8,859 nucleotides of DNA from Giesbergeria sp. (GTDB taxonomy: Bacteria > Pseudomonadota > Gammaproteobacteria > Burkholderiales > Burkholderiaceae_C), in assembly GCA_017998735.1 (NCBI GenBank), contig JAGOCN010000046.1, forward strand, positions 1-8,859. Reading direction: 5' to 3'. Shown here in pieces: positions 1 through 4,880 of this stretch; position 1 is the stretch's first letter; the number at the start of each line of letters is the position of its first letter. A program made the translations under genes and the position numbers. The notes beneath the pieces are model-generated. The model ran no database searches and was not told the DNA's origin. It saw nothing but the letters and a program-made list of their open reading frames with translations.

Positions 1-360
1 CCGCCCACCTGCTCGGCCAAGCATGTGCCTGGCTATGTGGACAACGCAGCCGCGCTGCAGGCGGCAGGGGTGGACGAAATCTGGTGCCTGGCGGTGAACG
101 ACGCCTTTGTGATGGGAGCCTGGGCGCGCGACCAGGGCACGCAGGGCAAGGTGCGCATGCTGGCCGATGGCAATGCCGACTTTGCCAAGGCCACCGGCCT
201 GACGCTGGACCTGCAAAGCAAGGGCCTGGGGCTGCGCAGCAACCGCTATTCCATGCTGGTCAAAGACGGCACCGTGGTGGCGTTGAACAACGAGGCCCCG
301 GGCCAGTTCGAAGTCAGCGACGCCGTGACGCTGCTGACCCAGGCCCAGACAAAGGCCTGA
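1..360 (+). CDS. Prx5-type peroxiredoxin, 3' part (5' end outside window)
   Basis: The reading frame is open from base 1 to the TGA at 358-360 and gives 119 residues. It opens with P-P-T-C-S, the TxxC active-site motif of the AhpC/TSA-redoxin superfamily; the Cys at bases 10-12 would be the peroxidatic cysteine that reduces H2O2 or organic hydroperoxides. The following residues (KHVPGYVDN, GVDEIWCLAVNDAFVM, and the Arg in LRSNRYSM at bases 244-246) are typical of the Prx5/hybrid-type branch. That family is about 160-170 residues long with the active Cys near residue 48, so roughly 45 N-terminal residues lie upstream of the window. A second Cys lies in EIWC; whether it acts as resolving cysteine cannot be told from sequence. 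No signal peptide can be judged. The gene converges on the GNAT gene across a repeat-containing gap. Confidence 0.93.
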   Translation, partial: PPTCSAKHVPGYVDNAAALQAAGVDEIWCLAVNDAFVMGAWARDQGTQGKVRMLADGNADFAKATGLTLDLQSKGLGLRSNRYSMLVKDGTVVALNNEAPGQFEVSDAVTLLTQAQTKA

Positions 361-423
361 CCTGCCCGGGTTGCAATCCCCGGACCTGGCCTGCAGGCGG
401 GGCAGCGCAGCACAGGGTGGACA

Positions 424-478
424 TGCTATGAAAAAAAGAGCTGCCAGCGCAGGTGCAGTAAGCGCTGGAGGCTGTTTT
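424..478 (+). repeat. Interspersed intergenic repeat, copy A
   Basis: This copy starts TGCTATG, then a run of seven A, then GAGCTGC, and ends GGAGGCTGTTTT. Over the first 28 bases it matches copy B at 23 positions. Its middle forms a stem: CCAGCGC (444-450) pairs perfectly with GCGCTGG (462-468) around an 11-nt loop, followed by GTTTTGG. It lies between the converging peroxiredoxin and acetyltransferase genes, so it may also help end transcription. Function unknown. Confidence 0.7.
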
Positions 479-490
479 GGCTCTCAATTT

Positions 491-526
491 TGCCGCTGCC
501 GCTGCCGCTGCCGCTGCCGCTGCCGC
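491..526 (+). repeat. Hexanucleotide tandem repeat (TGCCGC)x6
   Basis: Six perfect copies of TGCCGC lie head to tail directly after repeat copy A and 44 bp before the 3' end of the acetyltransferase gene. It is between two converging genes and in neither reading frame, so copy-number change would not alter a protein. It is a candidate slippage-prone microsatellite. Confidence 0.95.
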
Positions 527-570
527 TCCTTGTTTGGTGGCTTTGGCCCTTGCGTGCTGCGTCCTGGCCG

Positions 571-1083
571 TCAGTCTATGTGGACCTTGAGGTAGTGCGA
601 GCCGGGCAGGGGGTTGTGGTAGTACGGCGGTATCTCTTCAAACCCCAGGTTGGCGTACAGCGCCCGCGCCGCCTCCATGTCGTCCAGGGTGTCCAGCAGC
701 ACGCAGGCATAGCCCGCGCGGCGCGCAGCGTCCAGCGTGGCCTCGGCCAGCTGCTGGCCCAACCCAAAGCCGCGAAACGCCTTGCGCACGTACAGGCGCT
801 TCATTTCGGCAGCGTTGGCATAGTCGCTGCTGTCGAGCGGGCGCAGTGCGCAGCACCCGGCGACAGCGCCGTCCACCTGGGCCAGCAGGATGGCGCCGCG
901 CGGCTCGGCATAGTCGCCGGGCAGGGTGGCCAGCTCGTGCTCAAAGTCCTGGAATTCCAGGTTCACGCCCAGGCTGCGGGAATACTCCAAAAACAGCGCG
1001 CGCACGGTGGCCAGTGCGTCGGGGTCGGTGGGCTGGGTGAGGGTGACGGTAGGGAAGGTGTCCACGGCAGGCGGGTCAAACAT
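571..1083 (-). CDS. GNAT family N-acetyltransferase
   Basis: This 170-residue protein has the single-domain GNAT fold pattern. The N-terminal part (about residues 12-55) resembles the first strand and helices. Residues 93-99 (EMKRLYV) form the central strand, followed by the acetyl-CoA pyrophosphate loop R104-G-F-G-L-G109 and the helix QQLAEATLDAARRAGY. The end, with MEAARALYANLGFEEI, is the usual motif B, closing with PYYHNPLPGSHYLKVHID. It would transfer an acetyl group from acetyl-CoA to a small molecule or protein; the substrate cannot be inferred. The ATG at 1083 is chosen because upstream in-frame codons run into the 3' end of the cytochrome b gene and read as low-complexity high-GC translation. 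No clear Shine-Dalgarno precedes it. It lies 94 bp downstream of the cytochrome b gene on the same strand, with a hairpin between, so co-transcription is uncertain. Confidence 0.9.
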   Translation of the reverse strand: MFDPPAVDTFPTVTLTQPTDPDALATVRALFLEYSRSLGVNLEFQDFEHELATLPGDYAEPRGAILLAQVDGAVAGCCALRPLDSSDYANAAEMKRLYVRKAFRGFGLGQQLAEATLDAARRAGYACVLLDTLDDMEAARALYANLGFEEIPPYYHNPLPGSHYLKVHID

Positions 1084-1129
1084 CGGTGGCTGCAGTTTAG
1101 CAACGCGCAGGCGGCAGCAGTCCACAGGG

Positions 1130-1150
1130 GTGCAGCGCCGGGCGCTGCAC
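1130..1150 (-). terminator. Hairpin between cytochrome b and GNAT genes
   Basis: GTGCAGCGC (1130-1138) and GCGCTGCAC (1142-1150) form a perfect 9-bp stem with a 3-nt loop, just after the stop of the cytochrome b gene. No T-tract follows on the minus strand, so this is not a standard intrinsic terminator. It may be an RNA 3'-end stabiliser or a factor-dependent site. Confidence 0.4.
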
Positions 1151-1177
1151 TGCCGCCCGCCCGCTGTGTGCTGGCCG

Positions 1178-1846
1178 TCAGCCGCCCAGCCGCACCAGCC
1201 AGGTGACGGCACCAGCGCACAGCGCCAGCACGGCCAGTGCGGCCAGGCGGGTGGCGGTGTCGTCGCGTGCAGCAGGCACCGGGGCAGGCAGCAGTTTGTC
1301 GCCCAGCAGCATGGGGCGCACCAGCACCTTCTTTTTCACCAGCGTGTAAAACACGATGGCCAGCAGGTGCAGCGCCACCAGCGCCAGCACCAGGTACTGG
1401 CCAATTTCGGTGTGGTAGCCGGTGGCCTGGCCAACGGTGTCGTTGGAGACAAAACGCGTCAGCGGCCCGGAAGCAAAAATTTCATCGTCGCTGAACAGTC
1501 CGCTGCCCACCTGCGCGGCCAGCACGGCCAGCAGCCCCCACACCGACAGTGCCCCGAGCGGGCTGTGCGCCACAGTGTCGTGCGGGTGGCCGCTGGTGCC
1601 GCGCAGGTAGCGCAGCAGGTGCGCCGGCGTGTACAAAAAGGCCGAAAAACGCGACCAGCGTCCGCCCACCAGCCCCCACACCAGCCGAAACAGCAGCAGC
1701 GCCAGCACCGCATAGCCACAGCGCAGGTGCCACACCGTGGCGTTGCCGCCCATCTTGGCGCTGACGACAGAGCCCACCACGGCCGCGGCCAGGCTCCAAT
1801 GGAAAAGGCGGGTTGGAAGGTCCCAGATGCGGACGGTGTGGTGCAT
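1178..1846 (-). CDS. Cytochrome b561-type membrane protein (COG3658-like)
   Basis: The 222-residue protein begins MHHTVRIWDLPTRLFHW, the signature start of the bacterial di-haem cytochrome b561 / Ni-hydrogenase b-subunit-like family. Hydrophobic segments lie at about residues 18-30, 44-60, 98-117, 150-170 and 201-218. Candidate axial haem ligands are H16, H40 (WHLRCGY), H145 (GYHTEIGQY) and H160 (LVALHLLAIVFY), the usual placement in helices 1, 2 and 4. Such proteins sit in the inner membrane and pass electrons between the quinone pool and periplasmic partners, often c-type cytochromes. ATG 1846 is chosen because the family signature begins there; the 32 upstream in-frame residues are low-complexity and unlike the family. 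It is divergent from the cytochrome c' gene with 206 bp between the start codons, which suggests a functional pair. The physiological donor and acceptor are not shown by the sequence. Confidence 0.9.
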   Translation of the reverse strand: MHHTVRIWDLPTRLFHWSLAAAVVGSVVSAKMGGNATVWHLRCGYAVLALLLFRLVWGLVGGRWSRFSAFLYTPAHLLRYLRGTSGHPHDTVAHSPLGALSVWGLLAVLAAQVGSGLFSDDEIFASGPLTRFVSNDTVGQATGYHTEIGQYLVLALVALHLLAIVFYTLVKKKVLVRPMLLGDKLLPAPVPAARDDTATRLAALAVLALCAGAVTWLVRLGG

Positions 1847-2052
1847 GGCGGCAGGTGGCGCGCTCGGGCGCGCACGCGGCAGTGAAAGGGCGCCCAGTGT
1901 TGCATGTGCCCTGCAGCCGCTTTGGATACAGCAGTGAAACACTCAACATTGGCGCTGCGCGGTGGGGCCATGCGCCCGGCATACTCGCGTGCCCGCCGGG
2001 CCTGTGACAGGCCTGGCGCCTTTCTTTTGTGAACCCCAAGGAACCACCGCCC
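1847..2052. promoter_or_regulatory. Shared divergent upstream region of cytochrome b and cytochrome c' genes
   Basis: The promoters of both genes should lie here, but I found no convincing -35/-10 pair and no FNR/NnrR-type TTGAT-N4-ATCAA site. Two inverted repeats are visible: GCGCGC-tcgg-GCGCGC (1858-1873), 11 bp upstream of the cytochrome b ATG, and GGCCTG-tga-CAGGCC (1999-2013), about 40 bp upstream of the cytochrome c' ATG. Either could be an operator or an mRNA-leader hairpin. AAGGA at 2038-2042, 10 bases before ATG 2053, is a good Shine-Dalgarno for cytochrome c'. Confidence 0.4.
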
Positions 2053-2520
2053 ATGAAGATCCGTGCCACCCTGGCCACCGCTGCCGCCGCTGTTGCCTTT
2101 GCTTTTGCCCTGACCACTCCGGCTTTTGCCCAGTTTGAGAAGACGGAAGACGCCATCCAGTACCGCCAAAGTGCGTTTTTTGTGCTGGGCCAGCATTTTG
2201 GCCGCCTGGGCGCCATGGCCAATGGCAAAGTGCCGTTCGATGCCAAGGCGGCGCAGGAAAACGCCGACATCGTGGCCACGCTGGCGCACCTGCCTTGGGC
2301 AGGCTTTGGGCCAGGCACCGACAAGGGCGGGCGCACCAAGGCCAAGCCGGCCATCTGGACCGAGCAGGCCAAGTTCAAGGAAGGTGCCGACAAGATGGTC
2401 AAGACCACCACGCAGCTGGCCGCTGCCGCCAAAACCAACAACCTGGACAACCTGAAGGCCGCCTTTGGCGAGGCAGCGCAGACCTGCAAGGCCTGCCACG
2501 ACAGCTACCGCGCCAAGTAA
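2053..2520 (+). CDS. cycP: Cytochrome c' (class II c-type cytochrome), periplasmic
   Basis: The 155-residue precursor has a Sec signal peptide (KIR start, Ala-rich core, cleavage expected after TPAFA26), leaving a mature chain of 129 residues starting QFEKTEDAIQYRQSA. The single haem-binding motif C145-K-A-C148-H149 lies at the C-terminus, the class II arrangement of a four-helix bundle, and R153 follows four residues after the haem His as in cytochromes c'. The pattern QF..EDA..YRQSA, LPWA.FGPGT and CKACHD.YR closely resembles the Alcaligenes xylosoxidans protein as I recall it. In mature numbering the distal position 16, Leu in that protein, is Phe here (precursor F42), and the loop after FGPGT is a few residues longer. 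The family has five-coordinate haem that binds NO and CO and is linked to NO tolerance and denitrification. The ATG at 2053 has AAGGA 10 bases upstream; the in-frame GTG at 2029 would only add residues before the signal peptide. Confidence 0.94.
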   Translation: MKIRATLATAAAAVAFAFALTTPAFAQFEKTEDAIQYRQSAFFVLGQHFGRLGAMANGKVPFDAKAAQENADIVATLAHLPWAGFGPGTDKGGRTKAKPAIWTEQAKFKEGADKMVKTTTQLAAAAKTNNLDNLKAAFGEAAQTCKACHDSYRAK

Positions 2521-2672
2521 ACGCTCGGCGGCCGCACGCGGCCTGTGCCTGGCCGCTGTGTGGGGATGGCTGCAGCCACAACCGCGGTCACGGGCAGGAG
2601 CGGGGGCAAGGACAGGAATGCAGCTGCAAAGTGCTATTGAAAAAAGAGCTGCTGACGCACTGCCCACCTGCG
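2521..2672. other. Gap between cytochrome c' stop and terminator
   Basis: No coding sequence is supported. It contains a short GC-rich inverted repeat just after the cytochrome c' stop (GGCCGC-ac-GCGGCC, 2530-2543), a 12-bp palindrome TGGCTGCAGCCA (2567-2578), and most of repeat copy B. Confidence 0.5.
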
Positions 2673-2680
2673 CAAAAGGC
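2632..2680 (+). repeat. Interspersed intergenic repeat, copy B
   Basis: It begins TGCTATTGAAAAAAGAGCTG and agrees with copy D (reverse strand at 6794-6861) at 24 of the first 28 positions. After about 35 bases it runs into the downstream terminator: where other copies read GCGCC..AGAGGC, this one reads GCGCAAAAGGC, and that segment is the left arm of the terminator stem. Confidence 0.7.
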
Positions 2681-2707
2681 CGATTTCATGCAGAAATCGG
2701 CCTTTTG
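2673..2707. terminator. Bidirectional intrinsic terminator, perfect 15-bp stem
   Basis: The arms CAAAAGGCCGATTTC (2673-2687) and GAAATCGGCCTTTTG (2693-2707) are perfectly complementary around the loop ATGCA. The arms end in TTTT on one strand and AAAA on the other, so both transcripts can carry a U-run. It lies between the converging cytochrome c' gene (+) and TlpA-like gene (-) and should stop transcription from both sides. Confidence 0.9.
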
Positions 2708-2745
2708 TATTCCTTGCTTTGCCTTGGCGCGCCCTGCGCCGGGCT

Positions 2746-3249
2746 TCAGGTTTCTGCCAGCAGTTTTTCAATCAGCTGGTGCAGCTGCGCAAAATCGGGC
2801 GGGCCCACAAAGCTTTTCACGATGGCGCCGCGCTTGTCCACGATGTAGGTGGTGGGGGTCAGCTTCACATCGCCCCAGGCCTTGGCCACCGCGCCGGTGT
2901 TGTCAATGGCCACCTTGAACGGCAGCTTGCGCGTTTCCACAAAGTTGACCACGTAGCTGGGCGGGTCGTAGGCCATGGCGACGGCCAGTGTCTCGTAGCC
3001 GCGTGCCTGGTACTTCTGGTGCGTGGCCACCAGGTCGGGCATTTCCGCCACGCAGGAAGTGCAGCTGGTGGCCCAGAAGTTCACCAGCGTGACCTTGCCG
3101 CGCAGCGCGTCCGTGGTGTGGCTGGAGCCGTCCAGCAAAACAAAGGTGGAAGCGGGTGCGGCACTGCGGCCGGTGCCCAGCGCCACCCAGGCCCCCACCC
3201 CGACCAGTGCCGCCAGTGCCAATGCCATGGCGCCGTGTTTGATTTGCAT
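2746..3249 (-). CDS. TlpA/ResA-like thioredoxin-fold disulfide reductase, membrane-anchored
   Basis: The 167-residue protein has an N-terminal signal anchor (MQIKHG, then hydrophobic residues 7-25) that should place the catalytic domain in the periplasm. The thioredoxin-like domain follows: LVNFWATSC63-T-S-C66-VAEMP is the redox-active CXXC, and LTP132-TTYIVD carries the expected cis-proline opposite it, with the ending GPPDFAQLHQLIEKLL. Such proteins reduce disulfides in periplasmic partners, often apocytochrome c or copper-site proteins during cytochrome assembly, and the nearby c- and b-type cytochromes fit that, though this is inference. Unusually, the CXXC is SCTSC: the common Trp before the first Cys and the Pro before the second are both absent. 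ATG 3249 is chosen because the signal anchor begins there; the frame stays open far upstream but that translation is low-complexity. It shares a 238-bp divergent upstream region with the lipoprotein gene. Confidence 0.9.
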   Translation of the reverse strand: MQIKHGAMALALAALVGVGAWVALGTGRSAAPASTFVLLDGSSHTTDALRGKVTLVNFWATSCTSCVAEMPDLVATHQKYQARGYETLAVAMAYDPPSYVVNFVETRKLPFKVAIDNTGAVAKAWGDVKLTPTTYIVDKRGAIVKSFVGPPDFAQLHQLIEKLLAET

Positions 3250-3487
3250 GTCAGTCCATTTCCGAAAACCAGAGAAAAGTGCTGGGCCCGTGCGCACGGC
3301 CTGGGCATTGCAGCGTGCCAGATTGTGCGGCAGGCGCCCGGCCAAGGCCGGCTGCGGCCCGAAAGTGGCATTTGCCAGCAGGTGTTTTTGGAGGCAGGGG
3401 GCTGCAAATGGTTCACACGGCCGGCCCGTGTCCGCACGGGTTCCAGCGCCTTGTGCGGGGCGCGGCCGGGCTTGCCGATAATCGGGC
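3250..3487. promoter_or_regulatory. Divergent upstream region of TlpA-like and lipoprotein genes
   Basis: This should hold the promoters of both genes. Seen here: a perfect 12-bp palindrome CCGTGCGCACGG (3288-3299); CCCGTG-tccg-CACGGG (3425-3440), which shares its CCGTG/CACGG arms; and CCGGCC-aa-GGCCGG (3338-3351). GATAAT at 3477-3482 resembles a -10 element just before ATG 3488, but it has no well-spaced -35 and would leave almost no leader. None of these is proven. Confidence 0.3.
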
Positions 3488-4066
3488 ATGCCCAGAACCC
3501 GGATTTCCTGTGTGTGGTGGCGCGCCTGCCTGGCCGCCTGCCTGAGCGCGGGCCTGGCCGCCTGCAGCCCCGCCCTGAACTGGCGCAGCGTGCCGCTGGA
3601 GCCGCTGGGCCTGACTGCCAGCCTGCCGTGCAAGCCCGAGCGCATCGAGCGCAGCATTGTGCTGGCGGGCGCCCCGGTGCAGATGCACATGGCCGGCTGC
3701 GCGGCCGATGGCGCCACGGTGGCGGTGGCCTGCGCAGTGCTGCCGCCGCCCGCGCTGGCAGGCACCGCGCTGGCGCACTGGCGCACTGCCGTGCTGGTGG
3801 CGCTGCGCGCAGCGCCCGCCGGCCAGCCGGGTGCGGCCGAAGACCAGCCTTTTGTGCCTGCCGGCGCGCTGGCGTTGCCCCAGTCGGTGCGCACCCGCGC
3901 CCAGGGCCTGCAGCCGGACGGCAGCAGCGGCCCTGCCTTCATGGACGCTGTGTGGTTTGCACGCCTGCAGGGCGACCAGCTGCAGGCCTGCCACGCCGTG
4001 GCCTACAGCGCGCAGCCGCGCCCGGACGTGGCCAATGCGCTGCGGGCCGGGCTGGTGCTGCAGTGA
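3488..4066 (+). CDS. Putative lipoprotein of unknown function
   Basis: The 192-residue product starts with basic residues (MPRTR), a hydrophobic stretch and the lipobox L23-A-A-C26, so it is probably a lipoprotein with mature N-terminus CSPALNWR. The mature part is Ala- and Pro-rich, with the conserved-looking segment LTASLPCKPERIERSIVLAG followed by MHMAGCAADGATVAVACAVL, alternating hydrophobic strands and one helix-like stretch (WRTAVLVALRAAP). Cys48, Cys71 and Cys82 are candidates for disulfides. I do not recognise a named domain; I have the impression of similar short proteins in other Comamonadaceae but cannot check it. It ends 55 bp before the EIIA gene on the same strand, so it could be co-transcribed with the PTS genes. 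No strong Shine-Dalgarno is visible. The coding assignment rests on the lipobox, strand consistency and length. Confidence 0.75.
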   Translation: MPRTRISCVWWRACLAACLSAGLAACSPALNWRSVPLEPLGLTASLPCKPERIERSIVLAGAPVQMHMAGCAADGATVAVACAVLPPPALAGTALAHWRTAVLVALRAAPAGQPGAAEDQPFVPAGALALPQSVRTRAQGLQPDGSSGPAFMDAVWFARLQGDQLQACHAVAYSAQPRPDVANALRAGLVLQ

Positions 4067-4095
4067 GCCCCGGGCCGGCCGCTGCTGCGCGCCGC

Positions 4096-4101
4096 CATAA
4101 T
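4096..4101 (+). promoter_or_regulatory. Possible -10 element upstream of EIIA
   Basis: CATAAT lies 20 bases before the EIIA ATG in an otherwise GC-rich gap of 55 bp. There is no recognisable -35 at 17 bp spacing (the bases there are GGCCGG) and no Shine-Dalgarno before the ATG. Weak evidence for a separate promoter of the PTS genes. Confidence 0.25.
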
Positions 4102-4121
4102 GCCCTGCCTTTTGCTGCCTT

Positions 4122-4559
4122 ATGAACACGCGCATCCTCATCCTTGCCCATGCCCCGCTGGCCCATGCGCTGCGCGAATGCGCCCTGCATGTGCTGGCCG
4201 ACAGTGCCCTGCATGTGCTGGCGCTGGACGTGCAGCCTGACGCCGCGCCGCACGCCACGCTGGCGGCCGCCCAGCTGCTGCTGTGCCCCGAGGTGCACCA
4301 CCCCACGCTGGTGCTGACCGACGTGCTGGGCGCCACACCCTGCAACGTGGCGCAGCAGCTGGTGCAAGGCAGCGGCAGCAACGCGCGGCTGCTTACCGGT
4401 GTCAACCTGCCGATGCTGCTGCGCGCCATCTGTTACTGCGCCGAGCCGCTGGACGCCGTGGCCGAGCGCGCCCTGGTGGGGGGCACGCAGGGCGTGATGC
4501 AGCTGACCAGCGAACTGGCGCTTCCTTCCTCCCCGCCCCTGCCTTTGCCCCTGCCATGA
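4122..4559 (+). CDS. PTS EIIA component, mannose/fructose (EIIA-Man) family
   Basis: The 145-residue cytoplasmic protein begins MNTRILILAH10APLA; His10 is the phosphorylated residue of the EIIA-Man fold, which accepts phosphate from HPr. LVLTDVLGATPCNVA (about residues 63-77) and LLTGVNLPMLLRA (about 90-102) are the other family signatures. The tail is Pro-rich (PSSPPLPLPLP), outside the normal fold. Enteric EIIA domains are usually fused to EIIB or work with EIIC/EIID; here it stands alone and is followed by HPr and EI, an arrangement I know from betaproteobacteria and which suggests regulation rather than sugar uptake. Its stop TGA overlaps the HPr start as ATGA. No clear Shine-Dalgarno is visible; ATG 4122 is chosen because it gives the correct His10 position. 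Confidence 0.92.
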   Translation: MNTRILILAHAPLAHALRECALHVLADSALHVLALDVQPDAAPHATLAAAQLLLCPEVHHPTLVLTDVLGATPCNVAQQLVQGSGSNARLLTGVNLPMLLRAICYCAEPLDAVAERALVGGTQGVMQLTSELALPSSPPLPLPLP

Positions 4560-4825
4560 TCCAGAACACCATCGTCATCTGCAACAAGCTGGGCCTGCAT
4601 GCACGCGCTTCGGCCAAGCTCACCAAACTGGCCGGCAGCTTCCCCTGCGAGGTCTGGATGGAGCGCAGCGGACGCCGCATCAACGCCAAAAGCATCATGG
4701 GCGTGATGATGCTGGCCGCCGGCATGGGCGCCGAGGTGCTGGTGGAAACCCAGGGCGAGCGCGAAGACGAAGCCATGCAGGCCCTGCTGGCGCTGATTGC
4801 GGACAAGTTCGGCGAAGGCGCATGA
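4556..4825 (+). CDS. ptsH: HPr phosphocarrier protein
   Basis: This 89-residue protein has the full HPr pattern. N-K-L-G-L-H15-A-R17-A is the active site, where His15 takes phosphate from enzyme I and passes it to EIIA. INAKS46IMGVMMLAAG carries Ser46, the site HPr kinase/phosphorylase acts on in organisms that have one; the kinase itself is not in this window. The start overlaps the EIIA stop (ATGA at 4556-4559) and has no Shine-Dalgarno of its own, only C-rich sequence, so translation is probably coupled to EIIA. Length and residue numbering match the family, which supports this start over an upstream in-frame one. Enzyme I follows 55 bp downstream on the same strand. Confidence 0.97.
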   Translation: MIQNTIVICNKLGLHARASAKLTKLAGSFPCEVWMERSGRRINAKSIMGVMMLAAGMGAEVLVETQGEREDEAMQALLALIADKFGEGA

Positions 4826-4880
4826 GGGTGCGGCACTGCGCTGCCCGGTGGCCAGCACACGGACACAGGAGCCCGTTGCC

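Noticed and set aside
424..526. Possible CRISPR array or phase-variable coding repeat
   Set aside because: The hexamers are contiguous without spacers and the larger repeat occurs once here, so it is not CRISPR. The array is in no supported reading frame, so it is not a coding phase switch.
926..1885. Long open frame of 319 codons on the plus strand
   Set aside because: It lies antisense to the acetyltransferase and cytochrome b genes, is rich in Gln, His, Arg and Ala with no domain, and is typical of shadow frames in GC-rich DNA.
1847..2052. FNR/NnrR-type operator for cytochrome c'
   Set aside because: I looked for TTGAT-N4-ATCAA-like sequence on both strands of the divergent region and found no acceptable match.
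1459..2667. Long open frame of 402 codons on the minus strand
   Set aside because: It is antisense to cytochrome c' and out of frame with cytochrome b, with no recognisable motif. The signal peptide and haem motif on the other strand settle the coding strand.
2719..4125. Long open frame of 468 codons on the plus strand
   Set aside because: It is antisense to the TlpA-like gene and then out of frame over the lipoprotein gene; its composition is Arg/Gly/Ala-rich and low complexity.
3413..4429. Minus-strand open frame of 338 codons opposite the lipoprotein and EIIA genes
   Set aside because: The EIIA motifs on the plus strand are unambiguous and the minus translation has Ser/Ala/Gln-rich shadow composition. 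Over 3488-4066 the choice rests on the plus-strand lipobox, so it is less absolute there.
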